Source: Nitrospirillum pindoramense (GTDB taxonomy: Bacteria; Pseudomonadota; Alphaproteobacteria; Azospirillales; Azospirillaceae). From it: a stretch of DNA of 64,000 bases. Shown here piece by piece: positions 52,889-62,920 of this stretch. The position numbers and the translations under genes were made by a program. The notes beneath the pieces were generated by a model. The model was not told the DNA's origin, ran no database searches, and saw only the letters and a list, made by a program, of their open reading frames with translations. The stretch lies in NCBI RefSeq assembly GCF_007827955.1, contig NZ_VITR01000007.1, positions 309,006 through 373,005 of the forward strand, written 5' to 3'. Numbering within the stretch: position 1 is the stretch's first letter; every line of letters begins with the position of its first letter.

Positions 52889-53731
52889 TCAGGCTTTCAG
52901 CTTGTAGCCGGTGGAAACCATGCGCAAGGCCACCAGCCACAGGACGAGGTTGGTGCCCAGCATGACCGCGATGCCGGTGCCCAAGGTGCCGTCGGTATGG
53001 CCAATGAAGCCGTAGCGGAAACCGTCGATGAAATAGAAGAAGGGGTTCACGTGCGCCAGCGTGTGGAAGAAGGGCGGCGCGCTGTCCAGCGTGTAGAAGG
53101 TGCCGGACAGGAAGGACAGGGGCGTGATCACGAAATTGGTGACGGCCGCCATGTGATCGAACTTGTCCGCCCAGATGCCGCCGATGAGCCCCAGCAGGGA
53201 CAGCAGCATGGAGGCCATGACGGCGTGGAAAAGCACATAGACCGGGGCATGCATGCCCAGCGGCACCACCATCTCGATGACGATCCAGGTGACCAGCCCC
53301 ACCAGGAGCCCGCGCACGACGCCGCCGGTGACGAAGGCGGAAACGAACTCCAGGGAGGACAGCGGCGGCATCAGCACATCAACGATGTTGCCCTGCACCT
53401 TGGACACCAGCACGGAGGATGAGCTGTTGGCGAAGGCGTTCTGCGCCATGCCCATCATGATCAGGCCCGGTCCCAGGAAGCGCAGGAAGGGCACATCGCC
53501 CACCATGCGCACCACGCCGCCCAGGGCCAGCGCGAACACGGCGTAGAACAGCAGGGTGGTCACGACCGGCGCGGCGATGGTCTGCACCCAGACCTTCAGG
53601 AAGCGGCGGATTTCCCGCTTGGTCAGGGTGGCGAACCCAACCCAGTTGATGGCGCCCAGCGCCCGGGGCGCCGGCGCGGGGACACCAACCAGGGACGTGC
53701 CAGAAGGTGGGGAATGCTGCAGCATGGTCAT
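52889..53731 (-). CDS. ABC-2 type transporter permease (first of two)
   Basis: The 280-residue protein parallels its neighbour: FATLTKREIRRFLKVWVQTI, FLGPGLIMMGMAQNAFANSSSSVLVSKVQGNIVDVLMPPLS, then NFVITPLSFLSGTFYTLDSAPPFFHTLAHVNPFFYFIDGFRYG. This is the YadH-type ABC-2 permease pattern. The pair probably forms a heterodimer, but the required ATPase is not nearby. It is divergent from recX. Confidence 0.9.
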   Translation of the reverse strand: MTMLQHSPPSGTSLVGVPAPAPRALGAINWVGFATLTKREIRRFLKVWVQTIAAPVVTTLLFYAVFALALGGVVRMVGDVPFLRFLGPGLIMMGMAQNAFANSSSSVLVSKVQGNIVDVLMPPLSSLEFVSAFVTGGVVRGLLVGLVTWIVIEMVVPLGMHAPVYVLFHAVMASMLLSLLGLIGGIWADKFDHMAAVTNFVITPLSFLSGTFYTLDSAPPFFHTLAHVNPFFYFIDGFRYGFIGHTDGTLGTGIAVMLGTNLVLWLVALRMVSTGYKLKA

Positions 53732-53889
53732 GGAATGAGGGTGCCCGTCGCGAAGGCCCCGGGGTTGACGCCCCCGGCGAGGCTGGGCCCGACCTTAACG
53801 CCGCAACCCCGCCCCGGCAATATGAGCGGCGTCACAGAAGGCGCCGGATACCGTGGCGGAGACACCACCCCCGGCGCTACCATGGCGGC

Positions 53890-54501
53890 ATGACCGACGA
53901 CCTTTTCGACCCACGCCCCACCCGTCCCGCCACGGGCCGTTCCGCAGCCCGGCGAGGGCCCAAGCGCGTGAGCGCCGCCTATCTGGAACGGGCGGCCCTG
54001 CATTATCTGGAGCGCTTCGCCGCCTCCACAGCGTCCCTGCGCCGGGTGCTGATGCGCAAGGTGGAGATGTCGGCCGCCGCACACGGCACGGACCGCACGC
54101 AAGGGGCGGAGTGGGTGGAGGCGCTGATCGCCCGTTATCAGCAGAGCGGCCTGCTGAACGACCGCGTCTATGCCGAAGGCCGGGTGGCCAGCCTGCACCG
54201 CCGGGGCGGGTCCACCCGCACCATCCGCCAGAAGCTGGCGGCCAAGGGTGTCGACGCCGGCCTGGTGGACGCCGCGCTGGACGAACTGGACGGCGCGGAG
54301 GAGGGATCAACCGACCTGCGCGCCGCCCATGCCTATGCCCGCCGCCGGCGCCTGGGCCCCTTCCGCGCCGGGGAGGAGGAGCGGGCGGCCAAGCGGGACA
54401 AGGATATGGCCACCCTGGCCCGCGCCGGCTTCGACTTCGACACCGCCGCGCGCGTCATCGACGCGGCGGACCCGGATGACATCGGGCTGGATGGCCTCTG
54501 A
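53890..54501 (+). CDS. recX: RecX family regulatory protein
   Basis: The 203-residue protein (start MTDDLFDPRPTRPATG at 53890) is basic and built of three-helix repeats: AYLERAALHYLERFAASTASLRRVLMRKV, WVEALIARYQQSGLLNDRVYAEGRVASLHRRGGSTRTIRQKLAAKGVDAGLVDAAL, and a third repeat ending DKDMATLARAGFDFDTAARVI. RecX proteins bind RecA filaments and limit recombination. recA is not adjacent. Confidence 0.85.
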   Translation: MTDDLFDPRPTRPATGRSAARRGPKRVSAAYLERAALHYLERFAASTASLRRVLMRKVEMSAAAHGTDRTQGAEWVEALIARYQQSGLLNDRVYAEGRVASLHRRGGSTRTIRQKLAAKGVDAGLVDAALDELDGAEEGSTDLRAAHAYARRRRLGPFRAGEEERAAKRDKDMATLARAGFDFDTAARVIDAADPDDIGLDGL

Positions 54502-54522
54502 CCGGACAACGGCCGCCGAGCC

Positions 54523-56997
54523 TTAAGCCGGGAAGGGGATGCCCTCCTTATCGAAGCGCAGCTTCAGGCGGCGGTTGAACTCGCGGCCCACGGCGTACTG
54601 CCGGCGGGGACGGGTCTTGATGCGGAACTTGATCTTCACCGCCTTTTCCGCGAACTCGCTGACGCCCAGGATTTCCATGGGTGCCAGGATGCCGCTGCCA
54701 AACAGGCTGTCACTCTGCAACTCCTCGCCGATCTCGGTCATGATCTGCATGGCGCGGTCCAGGTCGGTGGCGTAGGCGATGCCGAAGTCGGCGGTGAAGT
54801 AGCTGTAGTCCTTGGTCAGGTTGGAAATGCCGGTGACGGCGCTGAACGGCACCGTATGCACGGCGCCGCTGTCGTCACGCAGACGGATGGTGCGGATGGT
54901 CAGGCCCTCCACGGTCCCGGTGTAGCCGGCCAGCGTCACGGAATCGCCGACGGAGATGGTGTCCTCGAACAGGATGAACAGGCCGGTGATGACGTCCTTG
55001 ACCAGGGACTGGGACCCGAAGCCGATGGCGACGCCGATGACACCGGCACCGGCCAGCAGCGGGGCGATGTTGACCCCGATCTCCGCCAGCACGGTCAGAC
55101 CCACCATGACCAGCAGCATGACCAGCACGGCGTTGCGCACCAGGGGCAGCAGGGTGCGGATGCGCGCGCTGCGTTCCACCAGGCGGCCATGCCGGTCGGT
55201 GGTGTTGAGGTAGCGCTCGATGGCGCCGCTGATCAATTCCCACACGATCAGGGCGAACACCACCATGAGCACGATGGTCAGCAGGGAGGCACTGATCCGC
55301 TGGCCGAAGGGGGTGCTGAGCCAGCCGAAGCTGTCCACGCCCCAGGCCTGCAGCAGGGTCAGGACCGCCACGATCCACACCACGACCTTGGCCCCCCGGT
55401 GCAGGATGGGCAGGTAGCGGTTGGCGCGGGATTCCAACAGGGGGTATTGGCGCTTCAGATCGTCAGGGATGGAGAAGCCGCGCCGGATCAGCCGGTCTGC
55501 CCCCTCCATCAGCAGGCGGGCGACGATGATGGTGATGACGCTGACCAGCGTGGCGCGGGAAACGAAGCCGAAGCCGCCCTTCACCTCCAGCGCCCAGATG
55601 CCATAGATGGCCACCAGGTAGACGATGGCCAGGATGTGCCAGATTTCCGCCAGGCGGCGGCGGACCAAACCCCAGGCGCTGGGGGCCGGCGGGGCCGCCA
55701 CCAAGGGGGCGTCGCCGGAAATCTCGGCGGCCAGTTGGGCCTCCAGCGCGCCATCCTCGTGCAAATCCTCGGGCTTCAAGGGCTCGCGCCCCCGGATCCA
55801 GTCGGCCACGCTCAGCCGGTTCTGCAGCACCAGGATCACCAGCATGATGCCGACGACCAGGCCCACCACCTTCAGCAGCGCCATGTAGGGGCGGGTGGGC
55901 AGGCCCAGCTGATAAGCCACCTGCGCCACGAAATACCCATACACCGCCGTCAGGGCGATGCGGCGTACCCAGATGTAGACATAGTGCGCCGTCTCGTCGC
56001 CCACGGGCAGCAACCGCAGGAACGGGGCGCCCGGCGACAGAAGGAAGCGGGCGGCCAGCGTCGTTCCCTGGACCAGCAGGCTGGACAGGATGATGCCCAG
56101 CGCCGCCATGGCCGCGGGTTTGGGCGGATGGGTCAGGGTCTGCACGCCATAGGCGGCCACGGCGAAGGTCATCATGGGCACCGCGTCCAGCAGCGTGCGG
56201 GCCAGCAGCAGGCCTATCCGAACCCACAGATTGCTGGACTGGCGGCGTTCCAGGACGTGACGGGGCCGGCTCAGCGCCCAGAAGGTGGCCAGCCGGGCCA
56301 CATAGCCCGCGATGACCACCAGCAGCACCTCGCCGATCAGGATGCCCCACTGCTGGCGCAGGCGGGGATCGGATATCTGCCGGTCCAGCCAGCGATAGGC
56401 CTTCGGCAGATCCAGCAGCGCCTGGCCGGCGGCCGCGATCTCCTCACTCAATTCCTCGATGCGGTCCGACAGGGCGTCCAGCATGCGGGTGCCCAACGTC
56501 TCCACCTCGGATTCCTGGGCCGGCGGGGTGGAATCGGACGGGGCGGCACTGGCCGGCGCGGCAGCGGTACCGGATGGGGGCGGAACGGAAACGGCAGTGG
56601 ATGGCGACGCCGCGGCCGGTGCGGCCGGATTGGCGGCGGCCAGCAGGCTCAATTGCGCGATCAGCGCGTCGCGGCGCTGCGGATCCTGCAAGGTCTGCAA
56701 CAGGGCCGCCGCCTGGGAAGCGGCGGCGGGGGAAACGACGCCCGCCGGAACGTGGGTGGGAAGCGGCGCATGCTCCTTGGGGGCCTCTTTGGGTGGCTCC
56801 GCCTGAGAAGATGTCTCATGCGGTGATGCGGCGTCCGGCGTGACGCCATCGGACGGTGCAACCGGCGCGGCCTGGTCCGGTGGGGCCGAGTTGACGGCGG
56901 GCGCCTCCGACGTCTGCGCCCCCGCCCCCCGGGAAAGAAGCGACGGCGGCAGGGACGCCGACAGCGCAAGAACAACGGCAAGGAGAGCTTTCCGCAT
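54523..56997 (-). CDS. Large MscS-type mechanosensitive channel
   Basis: I start at MRKALLAVVLALSASLPPSLL (56997), a signal peptide. The 824-residue protein has a Pro/Ala-rich periplasmic part, a helical region, several membrane helices and the C-terminal MscS core (AGVIGVAIGFGSQSLVKDVITGLFILFEDTISVGDSV, then YTGTVEGLTIRTIRLRDDSGAVHTVPFSAV). Extra helices resemble the YbiO/MscK-type large channels. It opens on membrane tension to release solutes in osmotic downshock. It converges on recX, 21 bases apart. Confidence 0.92.
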   Translation of the reverse strand: MRKALLAVVLALSASLPPSLLSRGAGAQTSEAPAVNSAPPDQAAPVAPSDGVTPDAASPHETSSQAEPPKEAPKEHAPLPTHVPAGVVSPAAASQAAALLQTLQDPQRRDALIAQLSLLAAANPAAPAAASPSTAVSVPPPSGTAAAPASAAPSDSTPPAQESEVETLGTRMLDALSDRIEELSEEIAAAGQALLDLPKAYRWLDRQISDPRLRQQWGILIGEVLLVVIAGYVARLATFWALSRPRHVLERRQSSNLWVRIGLLLARTLLDAVPMMTFAVAAYGVQTLTHPPKPAAMAALGIILSSLLVQGTTLAARFLLSPGAPFLRLLPVGDETAHYVYIWVRRIALTAVYGYFVAQVAYQLGLPTRPYMALLKVVGLVVGIMLVILVLQNRLSVADWIRGREPLKPEDLHEDGALEAQLAAEISGDAPLVAAPPAPSAWGLVRRRLAEIWHILAIVYLVAIYGIWALEVKGGFGFVSRATLVSVITIIVARLLMEGADRLIRRGFSIPDDLKRQYPLLESRANRYLPILHRGAKVVVWIVAVLTLLQAWGVDSFGWLSTPFGQRISASLLTIVLMVVFALIVWELISGAIERYLNTTDRHGRLVERSARIRTLLPLVRNAVLVMLLVMVGLTVLAEIGVNIAPLLAGAGVIGVAIGFGSQSLVKDVITGLFILFEDTISVGDSVTLAGYTGTVEGLTIRTIRLRDDSGAVHTVPFSAVTGISNLTKDYSYFTADFGIAYATDLDRAMQIMTEIGEELQSDSLFGSGILAPMEILGVSEFAEKAVKIKFRIKTRPRRQYAVGREFNRRLKLRFDKEGIPFPA

Positions 56998-57299
56998 CGT
57001 CCGCAACCATCCACTATAGGCAAGACTAAGGAATATGAGGCGGGCGAACGTTAGCCTTAACGGATAGGCCTGCCAACGGTCTGTACAGGCGGCGTTGCCG
57101 TAAAGCACAGGCCCCTAAGCACAGTTCCCGCCAAAATGTACCTTGGGACGTAGGCAGGCGGGCTGGGGCGCACTATCCTTATTCCCGGTGAGTTCGCGGA
57201 AGACACGCGGGAGCGGCCGGGTATTCGCCAGACTGACCCGCCCGGGGGCGCCGCCCCGCGGGCATCCGCCATTTGATCCCCTGATGAGTGACCCGGTCC

Positions 57300-57998
57300 A
57301 TGGCCAAGGACAGCCCTGATGACATGATGGCGGAGGCCGGCTTACCCCAGGGCGGCGATCCAACGGAAAGCAAATTGATCGAAACCAAGCGGGCCTGGGC
57401 GCGGGAAGGCCGGCTGTTGACCGGCGCGGCGCCGGCGGCCGAGCGGCCCCGCCTGCCCCCGGGTCAACGTTTGGTGACCAGTTGGCCGGTGCTGGACCTG
57501 GGCATCCAGCCCGAGGTGGACACCGACACCTGGACCCTGACGGTGGACGGGCTGGTCGACCGGCCCTTCACCTGGAACTGGGCGGACTTCCTGGCCCAGC
57601 CGGTGGTCAGCGACACCTCCGACATCCACTGCGTCACCTCATGGTCGCGCTATGACAACCACTGGCAAGGGGTTTCCGCGCGGCACCTGGTGACCCTGGC
57701 CCAGCCCCAGCCTGACGCGGCGCACGTGCTGCTGCACAGCCATGACGGCTATACCACCAACCTCCGCCTGGCGGTGTTCGACGACGCCGACGTCCTGCTG
57801 GCCACCCGCTGGGAGGGCCAGCCCCTGACGCGGGAGCACGGCGGACCCGTGCGCCTGGTGGTGCCCAAGGCCTATTTCTGGAAATCGGCAAAATGGATCC
57901 GCCGCATCCAGTTCATCAACGACGACACACCGGGGTTCTGGGAAGTGCGCGGTTACCATAACGAGGGTGACCCCTGGACCGAGCAGCGGTACGGTTGA
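57300..57998 (+). CDS. Sulfite oxidase-like molybdopterin oxidoreductase
   Basis: ATG 57300 gives 232 residues. The oxidoreductase molybdopterin-binding fold is visible: TWTLTVDGLVDRPFTWNWADFLAQP, the Mo-ligand Cys in DIHCVTSWSRYDNHWQGVS, HSHDGYTTNLRLAVF, and HGGPVRLVVPKAYFWKSAKWIRRIQFIN. No signal peptide, so it is the cytosolic relative of MsrP and sulfite oxidase. The substrate is unknown. The glutathione peroxidase gene follows after 10 bases. Confidence 0.9.
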   Translation: MAKDSPDDMMAEAGLPQGGDPTESKLIETKRAWAREGRLLTGAAPAAERPRLPPGQRLVTSWPVLDLGIQPEVDTDTWTLTVDGLVDRPFTWNWADFLAQPVVSDTSDIHCVTSWSRYDNHWQGVSARHLVTLAQPQPDAAHVLLHSHDGYTTNLRLAVFDDADVLLATRWEGQPLTREHGGPVRLVVPKAYFWKSAKWIRRIQFINDDTPGFWEVRGYHNEGDPWTEQRYG

Positions 57999-58008
57999 GG
58001 CGGCGGCG

Positions 58009-58650
58009 ATGAAGTTCCAGACCCATCCCCGAATGACCCATTCCCCACTGGCCCATCCCCAGTTTGCCCAACCCACCCCACCTATGGCCGGTGGCACGCC
58101 AGCCGCGCAGGCATACCCGCCGGGCGACACCCCGGGGCAGACGAGGCCGCGGGCGCGGCCGAACGCCCACAACTTCGCCTTCCCCAGTCTGACGGGGGAC
58201 GCCCCTATCCGCATGGAGGCCTTCAAGGGCCGGCCGGTGCTGGTGGTGAACACCGCCTCCGCCTGCGGCTATACCTCGCAATATGCGGAGTTGCAGACAC
58301 TATGGACGCTGCTGCGCGGCCGGGGCCTGATGGTTCTGGGCGTCCCCTCCAACGATTTCGGGGGACGGGAGCCGGGCGGCGCAGAGGAGATCGCGCGGTT
58401 CTGCGCCGACACCTATGGCGTCGACTTCCCCCTGGCGGGCAAGCAGACGGTGATCGGCCCCGCCGCGCACCCGTTTTTCCACTGGGCGGTCAGCAGTGTG
58501 GGCGAGGCCGGGTGGCCCCGGTGGAACTTCCAGAAATACCTGGTCACCCCGGACGGCCGGCTGGCGGAAATCTGGCCGTCGCCCGTGCGGCCCCTGGCCG
58601 ACGTGGTCCTGGAGAGAATCCAGGCGCTGCTGAACAAGGCCGGCCTTTAG
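58009..58650 (+). CDS. Glutathione peroxidase with an N-terminal extension
   Basis: From ATG 58009 the product has 213 residues; ATG 58084 is also possible, because residues 1-45 (THSPLAHPQFAQPTPPMAGG) are Pro/His-rich and unlike the family. The core has VLVVNTASACGYTSQYAEL with the peroxidatic Cys, VLGVPSNDFGGREPGGAEEIARFC, and PRWNFQKYLVTPDGRL with the WNF tetrad part. It reduces peroxides with glutathione or thioredoxin. It may be co-expressed with the molybdoenzyme gene before it. Confidence 0.88.
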   Translation: MKFQTHPRMTHSPLAHPQFAQPTPPMAGGTPAAQAYPPGDTPGQTRPRARPNAHNFAFPSLTGDAPIRMEAFKGRPVLVVNTASACGYTSQYAELQTLWTLLRGRGLMVLGVPSNDFGGREPGGAEEIARFCADTYGVDFPLAGKQTVIGPAAHPFFHWAVSSVGEAGWPRWNFQKYLVTPDGRLAEIWPSPVRPLADVVLERIQALLNKAGL

Positions 58651-58665
58651 CTGGAGTGCAATGGC

Positions 58666-60708
58666 TCAGGTCGCCGCGACCAGGCCCATGTCCGGCCACA
58701 CCCGATCGGCCGGCATGATGACGCGGGCGGTGGTGCCCATGCCGGGCTCGCTCTCGATCTCCAGCCGGCCGTCATGCAGTTCCACCAGGGCGCGCACCAG
58801 GGGCAGCCCCAGGCCCGCCCCGCCGGTGGTGCGGGTAAGGGGGTTCTCGATCTGGCGGAAAGGTTCCAGCGCCCGGCCGATATCCTCCGCCCGCATGCCG
58901 ATGCCGGTATCGGCCACGGTGATGACCAGGCGCCCCTGGCCATCGACCATGGCGCCCAGGGTGACGGTGCCGCCCTTCAACGTGAACTTCACGGCATTCG
59001 CCAGCAGGTTGGACAGGAGTTGTTTCAACGCCACCTCATCCGCCCGCAGACGGGGCAGGAAGTCGGCGTACTCGGTCTGAAGGTTGATGCCGCCCCGGAT
59101 GGCCCGTTCCTTCACCACACGCAGGCAGGAGGCGAAGACCCGCGGCAGGTCGACCATATGCTCGTTCAGCTCACGCTTGCCGGCCTCGATCTTGGACAGG
59201 TCCAGGATGTCGTTGATGAGATCCAGCAGCATGCGGCCGCTGTCATGGATATCGCGGGCGTATTCGGCATAGGCGGGGTTGCCGATGGGCCCCAGGGACT
59301 GGCTGCCGATGATTTCGGAAAAGCCGATGATGGCGTTCAGGGGCGTGCGCAGCTCATGGCTCATATTGGCCAGGAATTCGGTCTTGGACCGGCTGGCGAA
59401 CTCCGACTGCTCCTTGGCCAGGCGCAGCGCCACCTCCGCCCGCCGCCGGTCGGTGATGTCGTCGGCGGTGCCCTGGATGGCATAGGCCCGGCCAATGCCG
59501 TCCAGCAGCACCCGGGCGGACAGGGAGGCCCAGAGGGCGCTGCCGTCCTTGCGCCGGATTTCGGCGGCGAAGTCCTGGATGGCGCCCCGCTCCACCACGT
59601 CCCGGGGGAAATCCACCCGGGCCCGGGTATCGATGAATAATTGCGCCCAGGCATCCGTCATCGCGTTCGCCAGATCCTCCTCCGACGCGTAGCCCAGCAT
59701 GCGCACCAGCGCCGGATTGGCGGACAGGAAGGCGCCGCCGACGGTGATGGTGAACATGCCCTCCACCGCGTTCTCATAGATGTCGCGGTACTTGCGCTCG
59801 CTGGCGTGCAGGACGGCGTTGGCCTGTTCCAGGCTGTCCATCAGGATGATGCGGTCGTGGGCGCGGCGCCGGCTGACCATCAGCACGAGGCTGACACCCA
59901 GGGTCAGCGCGGCGCCGAATATCAGGACGGCCTCCACCTCCCACGCCTGCCGGGCCAGGCCGGCCTGCAGGTCGCCGGTCATGTCCAGCCACCAGACGCC
60001 GTCGCCGATGGACAGGGCGCGGCTGAACTCGGCGGTGGCGGTGGCGGCATGCCCCGTCTGGACGAAGGCCGCCTCGCCCGCCCGCGACCGCAGGCTGAGC
60101 CGCGTCCACAGCGCGGGATCGGCCTGCCCGTCCATGCGCAAGGTCAGCAGGTCGCGCAGGTCGATACGGGCGACCAGGGATGCCCCAGCGGCGGTGGCGT
60201 GCGCCAGCAGCAGGCTGGCCCCATCACCGCCCAGGCGCACCGTCACGGCACCATCGCCCGTGGGCATCGCGGTGCCCGGCGTGGGCCCGCCCTGCGGGAT
60301 CGCCGTGATCAGGTCGGCCAGGTCGGTGGGATCGATCTCCGCCCCCGCGGGGCCGGTGCGCTGGGCGCGACCGCCCGGCCCCACCCAGGACACCGACCTG
60401 ATTTCAGGCCGCAGGTCGATCAACAGCGCGACCTGCCGGTCGAACTCCGACGGCGCCGGGTTGGCGGTCAGGAAATTACCCTCGGCGCCCAAGGTGGCGG
60501 TGATACGGTCCAGACGCTGCTGCACGTGGCGGCTACGGGCGTCCGCTTCATCCGCCAGCCGGGCCTGAGCGACGCCGGACAGCATGGAATGCACATAAAA
60601 GGCGGCAAGGACGGTCAATACGATACCGGACAGCGCGGCCAGAATCGGGCCGCGAGTCAAAAAAAAGACGGCCGGGCGGCGGCGCCGCGCGGTCTCCAAC
60701 ACTGACAT
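58666..60708 (-). CDS. PAS-domain sensor histidine kinase
   Basis: I start at [17 protein letters not shown] (60708); the frame upstream is non-coding. The 680-residue protein has a membrane helix (residues 18-40), a periplasmic sensor with low similarity to CHASE-type domains, a second helix, then a PAS domain (ERKYRDIYENAVEGMFTITVGGAFLSANPALVRMLG), HisKA (FLANMSHELRTPLNAIIGFSE with the phosphorylated His), and an ATPase domain (ADTGIGMRAEDIGRALEPF, GGAGLGLPLVRAL). No response regulator is nearby. The signal is unknown. Confidence 0.93.
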   Translation of the reverse strand: MSVLETARRRRPAVFFLTRGPILAALSGIVLTVLAAFYVHSMLSGVAQARLADEADARSRHVQQRLDRITATLGAEGNFLTANPAPSEFDRQVALLIDLRPEIRSVSWVGPGGRAQRTGPAGAEIDPTDLADLITAIPQGGPTPGTAMPTGDGAVTVRLGGDGASLLLAHATAAGASLVARIDLRDLLTLRMDGQADPALWTRLSLRSRAGEAAFVQTGHAATATAEFSRALSIGDGVWWLDMTGDLQAGLARQAWEVEAVLIFGAALTLGVSLVLMVSRRRAHDRIILMDSLEQANAVLHASERKYRDIYENAVEGMFTITVGGAFLSANPALVRMLGYASEEDLANAMTDAWAQLFIDTRARVDFPRDVVERGAIQDFAAEIRRKDGSALWASLSARVLLDGIGRAYAIQGTADDITDRRRAEVALRLAKEQSEFASRSKTEFLANMSHELRTPLNAIIGFSEIIGSQSLGPIGNPAYAEYARDIHDSGRMLLDLINDILDLSKIEAGKRELNEHMVDLPRVFASCLRVVKERAIRGGINLQTEYADFLPRLRADEVALKQLLSNLLANAVKFTLKGGTVTLGAMVDGQGRLVITVADTGIGMRAEDIGRALEPFRQIENPLTRTTGGAGLGLPLVRALVELHDGRLEIESEPGMGTTARVIMPADRVWPDMGLVAAT

Positions 60709-60942
60709 CCTGGTACTACCCTTTCCGCTTCCCCTTGATTGGGGCCCCCTGCGGCCGTGCAGGCCCCCAGGATAACCCCATTCCCAACCCCAAAGAAACA
60801 GCAGCGCGTTAACGTGCCGCTGACAAAGGGGCCAAGCCGGGGGACCAAGCCGGGGAGCCAAGTGGGGGGTGGGCAAGCCGGAGGGCGATGCAGGGTGACA
60901 AGGAGACGGGCGACAAGGGTAGCCCCATGCCGCTATACCTGA

Positions 60943-61260
60943 ATGACGGTGATCATCCCCCTGATCGACCCCCTGATCGACACTGCCGTGACTGATATTC
61001 CTGAAGCGTCCATGGCCGACACAGCCGCCACCGGGCCCGGAGCCTCGGACCCCAATGACTATGTGGCCAGCCCCTGCACCCGTGTCTGCCGTATCGACGG
61101 CCGTACGGGCCTGTGCGCAGGCTGTCAGCGCACGCTGGAAGAGATCACGCTGTGGGGCGGCATGACGGCGGACCAGCGTCGCGCCGTCCTGGCGTGCCTG
61201 CCTGACCGGCGGCGGGATAAGCGCAGGCTGATCCGATGGCGCCGGGGCGAGGGCCCATAA
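60943..61260 (+). CDS. DUF1289-domain protein
   Basis: The 105-residue product contains the Cys-rich DUF1289 core (VASPCTRVCRIDGRTGLCAGCQRTLEEITLWGGMTADQRRAVLACLPDRR) with the CxxxC and CxxC pairs, probably a small metal-binding site. The N-terminal 23 residues are hydrophobic but not typical for a signal; an ATG at 61012 giving 82 residues is a good alternative start. The basic end (RRDKRRLIRWRRGEG) is typical. Function unknown. Confidence 0.85.
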   Translation: MTVIIPLIDPLIDTAVTDIPEASMADTAATGPGASDPNDYVASPCTRVCRIDGRTGLCAGCQRTLEEITLWGGMTADQRRAVLACLPDRRRDKRRLIRWRRGEGP

Positions 61261-61289
61261 CTATACGGCCAACAAGGGGAAGGGGCGGG

Positions 61290-61547
61290 TCAATCCGCCT
61301 GGGTTTCCGAGTCGTCGCCCCCGGCGAAGGCGCGGGCGCCCCACATCAGACGTTCGATTTCACGGATGCGGTCGCCCTGCAGGCGCATGCGCTCTGCATT
61401 GACCACAGTCCCCCCCGCCGGGCCACCCGCCGGCGCGCCATCAGGCGCAGAGCCGTTGGATGCCGGGCCGCTGGGTGACGGGCTGCCGGATGCCCTGGCC
61501 CCCCGCTTGGGGCCGTCCTCCTCGCCGTGATCGTCCGCGCCAGCCAT
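61290..61547 (-). CDS. Small low-complexity hypothetical protein
   Basis: ATG 61547 gives 85 residues. The first 50 are Gly/Ala/Ser/Pro-rich and probably disordered. The last 35 form one charged helix (VVNAERMRLQGDRIREIERLMWGA). That helix resembles short proteins seen in Rhodospirillales, without a known function. It converges on the DUF1289 gene. Confidence 0.55.
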   Translation of the reverse strand: MAGADDHGEEDGPKRGARASGSPSPSGPASNGSAPDGAPAGGPAGGTVVNAERMRLQGDRIREIERLMWGARAFAGGDDSETQAD

Positions 61548-61822
61548 CGACCGCCTCATCGACCGGACGCCACTCCCAAGCCACGGGCGCCCTCTGGTTC
61601 ATGCAAATATCACGAAGCGTATCATGGCCCCTGGCCCCCCGCATCCGGGAAAGCCCGCCAAATCGTTCGGACAGGGTGATAATAAGTACACGGTGTGACC
61701 TGATTTCAACGGTCTCCGCCTCACGCTTTCGCAGTAGGCTGCCGCTGGGGTTCCGGCGGGGAACTGGCGCGGCGGAAATGTCGCACCAATCCCACCAAGC
61801 CCCCTTCTCGCCCGCCGGCTCT

Positions 61823-61890
61823 ACCGTGACACGGCGTACCGCCGCTCGATGGCATCACCGTGACGCGGCGTACCGCCGCTCGATGGCATC
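61823..61890. repeat. Tandem 34-bp duplication at the 3' end of gshB
   Basis: 61823-61856 and 61857-61890 are identical except for one base (A at 61831, G at 61865). The right copy encodes the last residues of GshB (RRYAASR); the left copy lies mostly beyond the stop, so the gene end was duplicated without changing the protein. Confidence 0.88.
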
Positions 61891-62805
61891 CCACAGCGTC
61901 GACTCGATGGCGCTGCCGTTCAGGCGGTTGATTTCCTGGATGCCGGTCGGGCTGGTGACGTTGATCTCGGTCAGGTAGTCGCCAATGACGTCGATGCCCA
62001 CGAACACCAGGCCCTTTTCGCGCAGCACCCCGCCGATAGCCGCGCAGATCTCGCGCTCACGCTGGGTCAGATCGGTCTTGGCGGCACTACCGCCCGCATG
62101 GAAGTTGGCGCGGGCCTCGCCATCCTGGGGCAGGCGGCTGACAGCGCCCACCGGCTCGCCATCCACCAGCAGGATGCGCTTATCGCCCTGGCGGATTTCC
62201 GGCAGGTACTTCTGCACGATGATGGGCTCCCGATACAGCTGGGTGAAGGTTTCCAGCAGGGCGCCCAGGTTCTCGTCGTCCGGCTTCACATGGAAGACGC
62301 CCGATCCGCCGTTGCCGAACAGCGGCTTCACGATGATGTCCTTGTATTCCCGGCGGAAGGCCAGAACCTCGTCCTTGGCGCTGGTGATCAGCGTGGGCGG
62401 CATCAGGTCGGGGAAGTGGGTGACGAACAGCTTTTCCGGCGCGTTGCGGACGGAGGCCGGGTCGTTCACCACCAGCGTCTTGGGATGGACGTGTTCCAGC
62501 AGGTGCGTGGCCGTGATGTAGGCCATGTCGAAGGGCGGGTCCTGGCGCATCAGCACGATGTCGACGCTGGCCAGGTCCAGCGTCTCCGCCAGGCCGAAGG
62601 TATGGTGGTTGCCGCGCTCGCGCCGGACCTGCAGCGGCCGGGCGGTGGCCACCAGGCGGCTGTGGCGGAAGGCCAGGTCCTGGGGCAGGTAGTGATACAG
62701 GGTGTGACCCCGCCGCTGCGCCTCCAGCGCCATCATGAAGGTGCTGTCGGTGTCGATGTTGATGGAATGCATCGGGTCCATCTGAATGGCAACGGACAGG
62801 CTCAT
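61855..62805 (-). CDS. gshB: Glutathione synthetase
   Basis: ATG 62805 has GGGGGAG 7 nt upstream. The 316-residue ATP-grasp enzyme begins [23 protein letters not shown] and has [74 protein letters not shown] and the metal site [25 protein letters not shown]. It joins gamma-glutamylcysteine to glycine. gshA is not in the window. The 3' end carries a 34-bp tandem duplication. Confidence 0.97.
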   Translation of the reverse strand: MSLSVAIQMDPMHSINIDTDSTFMMALEAQRRGHTLYHYLPQDLAFRHSRLVATARPLQVRRERGNHHTFGLAETLDLASVDIVLMRQDPPFDMAYITATHLLEHVHPKTLVVNDPASVRNAPEKLFVTHFPDLMPPTLITSAKDEVLAFRREYKDIIVKPLFGNGGSGVFHVKPDDENLGALLETFTQLYREPIIVQKYLPEIRQGDKRILLVDGEPVGAVSRLPQDGEARANFHAGGSAAKTDLTQREREICAAIGGVLREKGLVFVGIDVIGDYLTEINVTSPTGIQEINRLNGSAIESTLWDAIERRYAASR

Positions 62806-62920
62806 CCTCAATCTCCCCCACCCCGGCGTCCGGCGGTGCTTTGGCGTGTGACGGTTTGGACTGTGGCCCCCCGTGGACCGGCCCGGCTGCGGCGCCGATC
62901 ACAGGGGAATTTACATCAGA

